Shown here: positions 12,301 to 23,079 of the stretch, one piece after another
How positions within the stretch are numbered: the first letter of the stretch is position 1
Layout: each line of letters begins with the position of its first letter
Origin: Undaria pinnatifida
Taxonomy: Eukaryota; Sar; Phaeophyceae; Laminariales; Alariaceae
Direction: 5' to 3'
NCBI GenBank assembly: GCA_012845835.1
Contig: JABAKD010000022.1
Location: 4,236,444-4,300,443 of the forward strand
DNA length: 64,000 bases
Made by a program: the position numbers and the translations under genes
Notes under the pieces: model-generated
Database searches by the model: none
What the model saw: the letters and a program-made list of their open reading frames with translations, nothing else
What the model was told of the DNA's origin: nothing

Positions 12301-13286
12301 GTTGTACTCGTGCAGCAAAGGTGGGTGTAACAAGATTAAGGGGTTGTTACAGACACAGGTCACCCTTTGCAGGTTTCTCTACTAAGCGGGTTACACGTTG
12401 GTCACCCACTCTTGTACTAGATAAGCTCTTGTATTAGTTCCACACACGCCACGGACGAACTGAATAGCGTGCAATTCTGCGAGGCAAAAGCATTATCCCC
12501 TTTTCCCTATACGCACATGCCTTCAAAGGCATGTGAAACCTTTTTATATCCAGCCGTATCCCATAGATTACGCCTTGTTAGGCTCCCAGTGGAATGCCAT
12601 AACACTAGCCCACCCTGATGAGCCATATATGCAGAAATATGGAAGGTTCGGGGAAGCACCGATTCCACAGTCTAGAACATGACTCGAAGACGCGGCTCTT
12701 CAAACTAATCCCACACCTCTACCATGCAAGGCTACGAAGCCTCAGGGAAAATGCTACACCAGAAAATCTCAAACGAAGAACGGAAGACGGGAAAAAGGGT
12801 ACAGAACACTCCAGCGAATGGCAGGATCGTCAGGTGCGCGAGCTATCACTTCCGCAGATTAGCGAGGAAACGGGGCCAGAGAAAAGGGAAAACGGCAACT
12901 ATGCAGAAAAAGAAGAAAAAAAGCAAAATGCAAAAGCGCTGGGGTCGAAGGCGGAAGAGTAAAATACCTCGCGAGCAAAACCCCAAGCGGTCGCAAAAAC
13001 GTACCAGAACGCGCCACGTACAAAACCCAACTCGGGAGCGCGGAATGGACATCGTGCCCCACCCTGCGGCGGCGACGTCAAAACCGGGCGGAAAATTGCC
13101 AGAAAAATTCCCCCAGGAAATCTGAATCGAAACCCAGAACAAAAGTGAATTATCCCCCGAAGAATCAAAAGTCAAAACCGGGAAGACAGGATAAAATATT
13201 CGAGCGCAGTGGTGGCCTGAACGTCACCTAGTCACACCCGCGCCTCGAGATTCATCTACGTTACTTTGAATCCCGCGTGCAACTGA
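12301..13286. other. gene-free stretch downstream of the gypsy element
   Basis: This is where a 3' LTR of the minus-strand gypsy element would be expected. I could not find sequence here that recurs beyond its 5' side (20.26-21.2 kb). An open frame at 12618-12962 is Lys/Glu-rich and without recognisable domains; I do not call it a gene. Confidence 0.35.
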
Positions 13287-14058
13287 TCAACCCCGACGGA
13301 GTTGAAGGCACCAGGAACCTTGAACACCTCCTGTCGAAGTCGTGTTGTGAGCCGGGGAGAGCGGAAGCTTGATCGGTCCCGCGTCGTCTAGAAAACGTAC
13401 CAAATATTCCCCGTCGGTGGATGTGCAAGCGCAGATTTTCCCGAGCCACCACAAGCCGTCATCGGCTTTGTACCAAAAACGGGCCCCTTTGAAGAGCACC
13501 GTGATGCTGTAGTGGCGTAACCAGTCAGCGCGCGGCACGCAGCCACAGCCAGGTGCCAAGAAACGTTCGCCGTTGGCACGGGGAAGCTCCCGTTGTGCAG
13601 CTCCAATGCGCATCTGACGATACAGGTGGTTGGAATGGCAGTGTTGGGTCGGAGCGCCAGCCCAGTAGAGCAAGATCTGCTGGCGTGAGAGTTGGAGGTC
13701 CATCTCCCGTTCCCACGACGGGCGGGAGAGCCCAGTCCAATGCGCCTCGTACATCACATCACCGTGATGACCCCACCCCTACCAAGGAGCTATTGATGGC
13801 CATTGATGGCCATTGATGGCCATGCCGGTCATCCTTTCCACCTCTAGCCGCTTGAGGGGCGCCGACACGTCGTCTTGGGCCACGTGGTATGGGGGAATTT
13901 TTTTCGTAAACCTGTTGAGCACGTACTGCATCAATCCATCCGGAAGGTACTTAGGCATGTCGCCGTGGTCGCGGGGGTTGGTGCAGGACTTGCAGCGCTC
14001 GCCGGCGACGCGGCGGTGCGCGTCCGCGCCGGGCTCTTCTGTGGGGAGGTCCAAATAG
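13287..14058 (-). pseudogene. gypsy integrase C-terminal tail, chromodomain-like
   Basis: The stretch YEAHWTGLSRPSWEREMDL fits the aromatic/W-x-G...SWE pattern of a chromodomain. A following segment (FWYKADDGLWWLGKI...YLVRFLDD) resembles a Tudor/SH3-type barrel. The preceding part (MPKYLPDGLMQYVLNRFTKK) is in another frame. A 12-bp tandem repeat, attgatggccat x3 (13793-13822), lies exactly at the frame break, suggesting slippage damaged it. Confidence 0.65.
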
Positions 14059-14097
14059 AGGGACTTGTCCCCGAGAGGGGAACCGTTCGGTGTGTCG

Positions 14098-15330
14098 CTA
14101 GAGGGGCAGGGGCCGACGGTAAGAATCTGGTAGGGGCCCGTCCAATTTGGCGCGAAATTGGTCTTGAGTCACCTTTGCATCGGTGCCGGCTTTCGCGTCT
14201 TGGCGAATAGTGGAGGCCGTATTATACAGCCAAACCCAATTATCCACAACGAAGTTGGGAACCTGACGCAAAACGTCCGAGAGGGCGGAGTTTTGCCGTT
14301 CCACACGGGAAACTGGTAAGGCATGCATCTCGCGAACAATATCGTTGGCGCGATGTTGGCGTTCTGACGCCAGGTCGCAGTATGCGAGGTTGTCGCGGGC
14401 CAGGCTCTGATGACCGGCGACCCCGGAGCGGTCGAAAATAGTGAGAGGGACGCGCGGGAGCCTGCCTATGCGAACCTCGTCGGGGGCCAGGCCAGTGGCG
14501 GCACTGACCGAATTGTTGTAGACGAAGTCCACGTGCGGCAGCTGCGCATCCCAATCGTCTTGGCGTTCGTTGACGACCATAGCCAGCATTTGGGCCATTG
14601 TGTGGTTAACGCGCTTCACACTACCGATGCCACTTGGATGGTAGGAGCTGGTGGCGATTTTTCGAACACCAAGAAGCTCGCACACGACGTGGGAAAGCTT
14701 GGAGCAGAGCTGGAGCCCGTTGTCCGAGAGGATGCTACATGGACACCCCCAAAGGGGAATGTACCGGTTTGATAAGGATGTTGGACGTGCCTTCAGCTGT
14801 AAATTCAGCGGCGTTGACGGAAAACATGTCCGCACGACGGCTAGCGGTCGGTGAAAAGAAAAATATAGGTGCTACCCCGGGGCGTGACCGGCAATGGCCC
14901 AAAATAGTCCACGCTTACCGCAATGCCCGGCCCCGGAGGGAGGGAAATCGAAAGGGACGGGCCATCGAACCGTCAGTCGCGGTGTCTCCCGCGCTTGGCA
15001 CTTCAAGCAACGGCGCAACCACCAGCGGGTGCATATGCTCATTCCTATCCACCAATAGAAACGCTTGAGCATGATAAGTGTGCGCTGCTATGGCAGGAAG
15101 CAGTCGAATGGTAGGCTTGCAGGATCCAAGGGCGCATGAGTGGCGGCACGTACTTACGGACTGGTTCGTCCCCCAAAAGGCGAGCCGCCCGCGGGCCGTG
15201 AGTAGCGGGCCGGGGTTGGATTACGGACGAGGAGGACAGTGTCCTCCTTGATAGCATGGAGGCGGCCTTTGCCAACGAGCTCCTGGATCTCCGCGAAGGG
15301 GGGGCGCTGGTGTGAGGGGAAACGCGCAAA
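14098..15330 (-). pseudogene. gypsy integrase (zinc finger and core), inactivated
   Basis: An H2C2-like finger is spread over two frames (HSTASCH..., then WWLRRCLKCQA). The core shows its first Asp in SVDYFGPLP and its second in ILSDNGLQL, again in different frames. Where the family has Glu in G-x-E-R-V-N-H-T, this copy reads S-V-K-R-V-N-H-T, so the catalytic Glu appears replaced by Lys. The finger, first-Asp and second-Asp segments are mutually frameshifted. The protein cannot be functional. Confidence 0.8.
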
Positions 15331-15479
15331 GAGTTCGGTGGGCAAGGCCAACAGCCGGCCGAGAACAATGTATTGTATGGCGGCGTAGCACGTAGGCTCT
15401 GCACGCTCATGTCTCTCCCAGTCGGTGTGTGAATAACGCGCAGCGGAATCACCAAAGTGTGGTTCGGCAGCAGCACCGA

Positions 15480-16008
15480 GGGCGTCTAGATCGGCTGTAG
15501 GGGCGGAGGGAGACTCCAAAGGGGTCGAGAGCCCTGAAAGCGGGACACCCAAAGGCTCCGCTCGGTCGCGGTCAGACGGGGTGGGTACCGTGGGGACAGG
15601 TGTTGGGGCTCGAGATGCGCTCGGGGCGACAGCCAAAGGCAGCCGAGGGCGCGGAACGCGCGGCGGAGGGTCGACCCGAGAGGAAGACGTTCGCGGAAGC
15701 CTGCCGGGTCCGAAACCATAGTTCACTGCAGGCTGCGCGGCATCGACCGCAACTGCTATTCTTCGGCGCATCCGAGTGGAGATGCGGCCCGTAGGCGGCA
15801 GTGCCGCTGAAGCCTCCGATGGGGGCGTAGGGGTCCGCGGGGGCAAGTCTGGCGGAGTAGCCCCGGAGAGCACCATGAAAACCGGAGTGAAAGTGGCGGC
15901 GGCGGCAAGCCAAAATGGCGCGCGGCCAAGGCGGTCATCACCCGTACCAACGGAAGCAGAAACACGTGCGACGCATCTATCTCCCAGTGGGAGCAGAAAG
16001 GTCGTCAA
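15480..16008 (-). pseudogene. gypsy RNase H-integrase linker, Pro/Ala-rich
   Basis: A mostly open frame encodes a low-complexity Pro/Ser/Ala-rich stretch (PPDLPPRTPTPP, PTPVPTVPTPS) between the RNase H remnant and the integrase finger, ending in CYAAIQYIVLGRLLALP and FPSHQRPPFAEIQELVGKGR. It is part of the element's polyprotein, not a separate gene. Confidence 0.6.
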
Positions 16009-16239
16009 TCATCATACGTGGCCCGTGTGCGCAAAAATCGCGAAAATCAGTGAAGGTAAGGGGGAACCCACCCAAGACGGCGCTATCGGATTGGGGCAAC
16101 AGCCCACCCAAGCCAATGTCGGGGACCGATGTGGAGGGAGTAAGCAGGCCGCAAGCCCTTGCGAGGTGTATGGCCTCATCGTCGACAGGAGTGAAGCGGC
16201 TAGAACCGCTGCGGTCGTGCTCGGTCGCCGGCTGTGGCA

Positions 16240-17138
16240 ACCGTGAGAGGGAGTCAGCACTACCATTTACGCTTCCTTTCGGTAGTCTGGTGTGTAGTCA
16301 AACGCGGTGAGGTACTCGAGCCACCTCTGGACTCGCGCATTGTAGTCTACAAACTTTTCCGATATTTTCCAGAGCCTTGTGATCCGAGAAAATGCAAAAC
16401 TTCGTACCCGAAAGGTAGCCTCGAAGGCGCTTGATCATCCGTACGATGCTGCCTGCTTCCAAAAAGGCGGCGTCCAATGTCTTCCCGAGTCGACGGTAGC
16501 GCGGATAACATAGAAAATGGGCCTCACGGAGCCGTCGGGCTGTTCTTGGTCTAGCGTAGCGCCAAAGCCGTCAATGCTGGCGTCGCAGTACACCCGAAAA
16601 GGGCGGGAGCCGTCCGCCACGGCGTCCCAATCGGGGAAGACCAGGACCGGTGGATCGGCGAGCTCCGCGAGCATGTCACGCACGATGACTTCCATGCTCG
16701 GCGTGAACAAAAAATTGACGCCCTTCTTGAGGAGAGCCGTGATTTGTCGAATCCGTTTGGACATATCTGGCAAAAACTTTCGGTAGTACGAAAGGCCACC
16801 TAGGAGAGAGCGCAGCTGCTTCAGGTCGCGGGGCATGGGCATGAGAGTCAAAGCCGACACTTTATCGGCGTTTGGGCGTACGCCCGCGGGCGAGATGGAG
16901 TGGCCCAAGAAATCGGCGTCCGTCGCGCCGAGTCTGGCTTTCGATGGAGAGACCTTAAGGTTGTGCTTGCGCAGTCGCTCGAGGAAGGCACGGATGGTTT
17001 TAACGTGGGTCCACGGGTCTGAATCAAACACGATAACATCGTCCAAGTATGCCGCAACCTGTTCCAAACCCTTGGTAACCTCGTTGATCAACTTGACAAA
17101 ACCAACCAGGCGATGCGCTGCTGCCCTGAGGCACAACC
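16240..17138 (-). pseudogene. gypsy reverse transcriptase C-half and RNase H
   Basis: The catalytic YLDDVIVF motif is intact, followed by LRKHNLKVSPSKARLGATDA, DFLGHSISPAGVRPNADKV and LLGGLSYYRKFLPDMSKRI. RNase H begins with its Asp in VYCDASIDGFGATLDQE. Further down, FSDHKALENI, ARVQRWLEYLTAF and LSRLPQPATEHDRSG appear with at least one stop and one frameshift. The upstream junction VVPQGSSASPGWF is the RT 'QG' motif, cut just before by the inverted duplication. Confidence 0.88.
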
Positions 17139-17875
17139 GCTTTTCGGCCTAGTGTCGTCGTTTCACCAGATAACCGCCCACAAGGACAGTTCCACTCATG
17201 GCATTCTGCACCCACACGAGCCACGTAGGCAGGTACTACAGTTCTTAAGGTCGCCGGTGTAGTCGACACCGCTAGCCGGCTCCTTCCTCAGGACGTCCAA
17301 GCTCTTGTGGTTGATGTGTCCCTTCTGCGCCGGTGCCACAGCTCGGTGGACTCCGACTCTCAGGCAAGGCCGTCAGGGGCTCGCCCAAGGACCATCTGGC
17401 CCCCGGCGCCACCCTCTAGTTTCACCTCGATGGAGCGCATGATTTTTCCTTTCGCGTCGTTTTGATGCCGGACTTGGGCACCAACCTCTTCTCCGTGACC
17501 GCGGCGATGCAGAAGGGAGTGGCGAAGTTGTTTCATCCGGCCAACCCCAGATTGGAGTCGGGGGACGTGGTCATCCCGATGCAAACCTGTGGGGTGCACG
17601 ACACGACCGGGGGCCAGATGGTCCTCGGGCGAGCCCCTGACGGCCTTGCCTTAAAGTCGGAGTCCGCTGAGCTGTGACACCGGCGCATGGGACACATCAA
17701 CCACAAGAGCTTGGACGCCTTGAGGAAAGAGCCGGCTAGCGGTGTCGACTACACCGGCGACCTTCAGAACTGTTGTACCTGCCCGCGTGGCCCGTGTGGG
17801 TGCAGAATGCCGTGAGTGGAACTGTGTCCTAGTGGGCGGTTATCTGGTAAAACGACGACACTAGGCCGAAAAGCG
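17139..17875. repeat. inverted duplication interrupting the gypsy RT (arms ~266 bp)
   Basis: Left arm 17139-17405 is the reverse complement of right arm 17610-17875 with few differences; spacer 17406-17609. Each arm holds about 85 bp of gypsy RT (FGLVSSF-x-QITAH) joined to a Ty1/copia piece. The gypsy/copia junction lies near 17220 in one arm and 17790 in the other. The arms differ at informative sites: one has TGA where the other has TGG in the copia ELWHRR motif, and the other has a one-base insertion. They have therefore diverged since duplication. Confidence 0.88.
17406..17790 (+). pseudogene. Ty1/copia GAG-pre-integrase fragment
   Basis: The plus-strand frame reads DLGTNLFSVTAAMQKGVAKL and, later, AEL(stop)HRRMGHINHKSLDAL and LQNCCTCPRG. 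This is the pre-integrase zinc-binding region of copia elements (H-x-R-x-G-H plus C-x2-C). The Trp before HRR is a TGA stop here. It is embedded in the opposite orientation to the gypsy host. Confidence 0.8.
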
Positions 17876-18638
17876 AGAAAACGCGTCCCTTGCCCAAAGA
17901 GTCCAGGACCTGATCCACGCGCGGGATGGGCAGCTGGCTGAGTCTGCTAATGTCTTTGAGCTTCTTGTAGTTGACAGTGATCCGAACCCCACCAGATTTT
18001 TTTAGGACGACCACCAGGGGGCTCGAGTATGTCGAAGTTGAGTGTTGGATCAGACCGGCAGCGAGGTACTGATTGAGGGTGGCGTCCACCTCTTTGGCCA
18101 AAATCGGGTTGATGCGATGTGGCCGGGAGGTGACGGGCGTGCTGCCCTCCGGTACCGAAAATTTCAAAGGGCATCAGAGAGTAGGAGCCGAAATCCGTTT
18201 TGGAACTGGAAAAACATCCGGAAATTCCCAGAGGACGTCGTCTAGTTCTTCGATGGCCGCAGGGGTCCACCCCCGGCTATGTAAGTCGAAAGTTATTTTG
18301 CGCAGATGCCTCGGCAGGCGGTGCCAGACGCGCAGGAACGAAACCGTTTGTTTGGGAGTCAAACTCTCGAGCAGGGCAGGCGAGGGCGAGGCCGTGGCTG
18401 CAGCTGCTGCGAGAGAGGGTTCCGAAATGGTCGCCACCTCTGGCGCGTTCGTGGGCGGGGATACGGTTGGTGCACTGTTCGTACTCTGGAAAACGGCAAT
18501 GGGTGCGCGCATTAATGGGGCGTGAGCCACTCCCAGAAAGTCGCCGGGCTCGAGGTTGGTCGCGCCACTGATGGGGAGGACCTGTCGCCCTGAAGCGGCA
18601 AAACATTCTTCGGCAAGAAGAAGGTCCGGCTGGGGCAA
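17876..18638 (-). pseudogene. gypsy protease-RT linker and reverse transcriptase N-half
   Basis: The RT start is recognisable as PEGSTPVTSRPHRINPILA, then YLAAGLIQHSTSTYSSPLVV, KKSGGVRITVNYKKLKDISR and LPIPRVDQVLDSLGKGRVF. The upstream linker (IEELDDVLWEFPDVF) is in a different frame, so a frameshift near 18180 breaks the polyprotein. It ends at the inverted duplication. Confidence 0.85.
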
Positions 18639-19417
18639 TATTTCGACGAGATAGTGTGGCCTGTAAGAGCTGGTAGGCCTTTACTGCGGACCAAGTTAAC
18701 AGCGAACAGCTGAGGCTCGTCTGACAAAGCGACGCGATCGGCGCCATCGTAACAGAGGTGGAAACCTCCGCCAGAGGCGAGAAGGTCGGGTACAAAAGCC
18801 GATGCACTCGTGGGGGCATGGTGAGATAGCGTCAGCTCCCCGAAAACTCTCTGGTCAAAGGGGCGGGGAGGAAAAGAGCGGTAGGGCCGCGTATTAACGA
18901 GCATCCAGCTATCGCGTCCCAGGAGCACCGCGTGTTGCATTACTGAGGGCGGATCGACGCAGGCCCACACGGCGAGAGAGCTCGTCGGCTGTTCAGCCCG
19001 GAAGAATTGGACGCTCAAGCGGACGCTCGTCGAAGTTCGTAGGGGAGCGGATCTGCCGACCCCCCCCCAGGAACGAGGGGCAGAGCCCTGCTCGCAATTA
19101 ACGGCGGCCGCGCCCCCCGCAAGCATTTGCACTAAGACATCACGGCGGATGAAAGTCTGGGGGGAGCCAATGTCTAGGAGCGTAACACAACGAAAAACTG
19201 TAGAAACGGTGGTTCCGCTATGCACGGTAATTTTTGTGGTAAAAAAGGCGTCGTCGAGCGTAATCGTGCCTCCGACGAGACCCGAGCCGTGCTCGAGAAG
19301 CGAGGGCGTGTCCGCGGGGGTGGGCGCGGCGCAAGAGGCGACAGCCAGTACATCGGGGCTGTGGTCCGCTGGCACGTCGAAAAATGGGTCGGAAACTCCG
19401 AAGGAGGACAGGGGCAA
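18512..19417 (-). pseudogene. retroelement aspartic protease region
   Basis: A 301-residue open frame. The active-site segment reads V-T-L-L-D-I-G-S-P-Q-T-F-I at 19166-19200, where aspartic proteases have D-(T/S)-G, so the middle residue is changed to Ile. The later LLGRDSWML is a plausible second strand. It lies directly after the NADAR block in the same polyprotein direction, with a frameshift between them. Confidence 0.65.
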
Positions 19418-19533
19418 GCACGTGCTGAAAACCGAAGGCGCATCAGCGGTGCGGGGTTAATATCATGAATCCCCTCGAACAATATCGGGGTGGAGAATTG
19501 AGGAGAAGAAGAGGGGTGTGCCAACCCGTCCAT

Positions 19534-20201
19534 ATTGTGGCGAAGGAGGTCGCGGACGGTAGAAAGAGCCTGCCCGAGCAAGTTCTTTCCTTGCCACAAG
19601 TCGGGGTCATGAGCGTCGGCGTCGTCCGCCCGGAGGCCAAAGCCCCACACCTGGTCCAAAGGGCTGGCCTCAGCTAAACCTTGTTACCAGTGCCTAAAAG
19701 GTGGTGTTTCATCTCCGGGTTTTGCGAAAACTTGGCAAAAGTCCCAGCGAGAACGGCGTTTTCGCGTTCCCGCTCCCAAATGGCATTGTCGAAACCCCGG
19801 ATGCTACGTCCGATGCGCTTGTGCGATTGGGGTGCTGACGTGCTCAGCATGATGAGTTCCAGTGCACGGTTGTCGTGGAAGAGGCGTGCCTTTTCGGTCA
19901 TCATAAATTGCTCTGCGCAAGAATACGAAACGTCGTCGACGACAAACGCCGACGCTGTCCATTCGGAAAAAATGGAGGGGGGTTGCCAAAACAACACGAC
20001 GTTTCCCGTGGAATACTCGCGTGTAGGGGTAAAGTTCGAGGGAGGCGAGCCCTCGGCGGGTATGGTTGAGGCGCGCAGTGCAGCCCTGAGGGGGCACTGG
20101 GTCGCGGACGCGGACCGCGGGGCCGGTCTGACGGTCACCGGCGGCGGGACACTATCGCACGTAGGCGAAACGTCGCCAGAAGTGTCTCTCTCTGCATCCA
20201 T
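19534..20201 (-). pseudogene. NADAR (YbiA-like) domain at the 5' side of the gypsy pol
   Basis: From about 20010 the minus frame reads FWQPPSIFSEWTASAFVVDD, VSYSCAEQFMMTEKARLF, then IGRSIRGFDNAIWERERENA, FAKFSQNPEMKHHLLGTGNK and, in a second frame, EASPLDQVWGFGLRADDADA and WQGKNLLGQALSTVRDLL. These are the ordered NADAR motifs: F-S-N/E-W, Y-x-(S/C)-A-E-Q, G-R, K-F-x-Q-N, E-A-S-P-x-D, W-G-G/F-G-L and W-x-G-x-N-L-L-G. A single-base frameshift near 19676 splits the domain. Known NADAR proteins act on ADP-ribose or riboflavin-intermediate derivatives. A Ser/Thr/Pro-rich leader precedes the domain. The family call is firm; its role in a retroelement is not known to me. Confidence 0.88.
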
Positions 20202-20259
20202 CGAATGGGAGTCAACGGGGGCACGGGGCTCGGGGCCAGTTCTGCTTGGCGCTTAGGTT

Positions 20260-21830
20260 CACAGGGGAATACGAACCATAACATGGGGGCCGAATGAGCA
20301 TTACCTAGCTGACTGAGTTATCCGTTCCGATGCATTTCCTGGGTAAACGTAGTACCAGTCTTAAAGTGTGTCCTTCGCATTAAACTCATCATGTTATCGC
20401 CCATCATCCATCTGACATCCAACACAACCAGTGTCCGTGCCGCTGCTTCATCTAGAGAGACAAGCTCTACTACTACTGTGGTCACAAACTACGAGGCAGA
20501 GAGAAACAACAAACAACAAACACATACCTTTTAATCTAGTTTTGAACCACGCCCATGAGACATCACCGAGGGTGCTCGGTTCGCATTGAGCTGCACCTTG
20601 TCACGGTTCATATCACACAGAGCACGACGGAAGAGATCGCTTCGGAATCGCCGCCGCGTGGGCAGAGCAGGCTCCTGCGATGAATAATAATGTTTAATTT
20701 CGAGTCGATAGCATCTTGCCTTGTACAAGAAGATGTGTTTCTGGCGAAAGTTATTTGATTGGCTATATTTTGCAGGAAATATTGGCCTTTTCTGTGATGG
20801 ATTGTTTGATTATAACCAAGCAGCTAGCTGTTGATTAACCATACAGTATAGTCTATAGCACCAAGAGGGTAGTTGCATCATTGTGTAATCAAACACCATG
20901 ACCTCGATTGGAGTATGACTACAAACAGTAACATAATTCAATCAATTTATGCACATATATATATAATATTTGTTGATTACGTGTGTTGATGATCAGTACT
21001 ACTACTGTCCTATGTGTTGATTATTATCGACTTTAACATAGAGATTTGGTCAAGCAGTCAGATACTGGTTCAGTATGCTGGTCCAACCAGTTATTTTACT
21101 TGAGATCAGGCAACAGCCACCAATATTTACTGGACTGCATCTGTCAGTAAACTGGGCGCGTTTATATGGAATACAGGGTCTTTAAGCTTGGATCAAGTGA
21201 CGTTAACTTTTTCGGGACTTTTCCGGGATTACTCGCCGAGCTCAGCGAACAGAACCGCTAGACTTCCCAGATGGCGTTGGGTGACACGTGCGGAGGCGCC
21301 GCCGCGAGCGCGTGGTTGTCAGGGCCTTGAGGCGGAAGTTATCAGCGGCGGCGAAAAACAAAATCGTAAAAGTAGAAAAATAGCCAAAACAGAAACGAAA
21401 GACCCTGAAGATTTTTTACTAGATTTTATAAAAAATAGAAAAATGTCAGCAGCTGTGAGTACGACCGATTGCATAGCTGAAACTCAACTTTGCAAGCTGC
21501 GTGCGTGGTACCATTAGATTTAGAAAACAATACCTACGCTGGCCATGTCATGATGAGGTTTTCATCGGGCTGCACGTGGATTTTCACTAAAATTTCGTTT
21601 TTGGGTGAGACATAGTCTAGAGCTCCTTACGCGAGGAGTCCCAGAAAAAAAAGGTGCATCACTAGCTACCGCCGTAGTTCATGAGTTGGTTCATTTTTTT
21701 TTGAGATGGCGCACCGTAACAAACGATTCCATCCAGCCATGATGGCTGTGTGCAAAAGTCGCGAAACCGACGTTTTTTTTTCAGTGAGTAGTAGTGGTAG
21801 CCTTTAACCTTTGCGATGTTCTCACCCCAC
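20260..21830. other. gene-free stretch
   Basis: No exon was recognised. 20425-20500 resembles 61295-61375 and the inverse of 62025-62110 (ccagtgtccg...gacaagctct..., cgaggcagagag), a dispersed repeat. 21430-21500 holds a copy of the 'cagctgtgagtacgaccgat ... caactttgcaagctg' repeat. An LTR was expected but not identified. Confidence 0.4.
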
Positions 21831-21837
21831 AAAATCA

Positions 21838-22016
21838 TACCTGGTACAGTAGGTGGCCCTATATAGTGCGGGTGTCCGATATTGTGCGGGTGAAATCGTT
21901 TGGCACAATATAGACCCCTCTATAGTGGCCGGTTTTTATACAGTGCGGGTGCCCGGTTTAGTGCGGGTAAATTTTCGTGACACTTACCCGCACAATATAG
22001 GGCCACCTACTGTACC
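21838..22016. mobile_element. short TIR element (~180 bp) with TACC-GGTA tips
   Basis: The left end tacctggtacagtaggtggc is mirrored by the right end gccacctactgtaccagata, and homology continues inward over ~35 bp (ccctatatagtgcgggtg against cccgcacaatataggg). The interior has 'tagtgcgggtgcccggttta' repeats also seen at 8.8 kb. No coding capacity. Confidence 0.75.
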
Positions 22017-22179
22017 AGATAAAGTATCGAATATATTTCGATGTTTGAGGTGGTCCGCACATTTCTTCCCCAGTTTTTCCAAAACGCGCGGCGAAGCCGC
22101 GCTCGGCTCGGAGCCCTAGCCTGGGTTAGAGGGTTAGGTTGGGTCGACGCCCTCGACGCCCGCTCGCGATTAAAAAAAA

Positions 22180-22215
22180 CACACACACACACACACACAA
22201 AAAACACACAAAAAA
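22180..22215. repeat. (CA)n microsatellite
   Basis: An acacacacac run interrupted by A-tracts. Confidence 0.8.
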
Positions 22216-22789
22216 CAGCGTAAAAACCTCTACTGGTATGAAGTTGAATACCAGGTATATATATTGGTATTTTATCTGGTACGATTTGTGGGGTAGAGCC
22301 GGTAAAGGCACCTCTCTTTTTGTTTACATTGCAAATAATGAGGGCAGTCGCTCGAGCGAGCCCTAAAAGTGGCTATTGATATTGTGACAATACCACTCTA
22401 AATATGCATGTAGCCTTGGTTGGAAATTCGCTTCATCATACGCGTCCACATACTTTTCCGCGGGGGCATCGTTACCCCTCGAAGTCGTTCGTGATCATGG
22501 ACGTGGGGAAATGGATTGAACACACGCCTCCACATAACTTTCCGCCGGCAGAGTAATCCCTCATTAGACACGCCACCCCCAATGGTACAACAACAGTGAT
22601 ACTTCCTCCATGGCGCCGGTCGAGTAGTGCCGGTTGCCCGCTATGTATAGTGCTTGTGAAATCGGAAACAACCAGTAGGGGCAGTATGCGGAGTAGTGCG
22701 GGTTGCCCCTATCGTTCCGGTATTTCCGGCCGGAACATACTGGCGCTATGGAGGGACCACTACGGTGCGTAGAAGATAGCAGCCACGGG

Positions 22790-22811
22790 GGGGGGGGGGG
22801 GGGGGGGGGCG
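22790..22811. repeat. poly-G tract
   Basis: About 20 uninterrupted G on the plus strand. Confidence 0.9.
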
Positions 22812-23079
22812 TGAATGATAGGGGTTAATTTTACCATGTATTCACACGCAATGAAACCCAACGCTACACAACAGCATACATAATACAGTACAGCAACCGC
22901 GTGTCGCCCGTTTTGACTTGTACTAGAGGAATTTGATCAGCAAAAAAAAACTCTCCGACACAACAGACGCGAAGAAGAACAAAAACAAAACCTGATGGCG
23001 ATAGAAGAGCGCGATGAAACAAAGACTCTCATGATTCTACCTCGACGACACCCACGACACCGCCACCACCGACCAGAAG

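Larger units (their letters stand above)
13287..20201 (-). mobile_element. degenerate Ty3/gypsy-type retrotransposon with NADAR domain
   Basis: In minus-strand order: NADAR (20010-19534), aspartic protease (~19180), RT N-half (18300-17876), inserted inverted repeat (17139-17875), RT C-half with YLDD plus RNase H (17136-16240), Pro-rich linker (16.0-15.5 kb), H2C2 zinc finger and integrase core (15.3-14.1 kb), and a chromodomain-like/basic tail (14.05-13.29 kb). The order PR-RT-RH-IN defines Ty3/gypsy. Many frameshifts and stops show it is inactive. No gag zinc knuckle and no LTR pair were recognised, so both ends may be lost. Confidence 0.88.

Noticed and set aside
12301-21200. LTR pair for the gypsy element
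   Set aside because: No shared sequence found by eye between 12.3-13.3 kb and 20.3-21.2 kb; an automated comparison could still find diverged LTRs.
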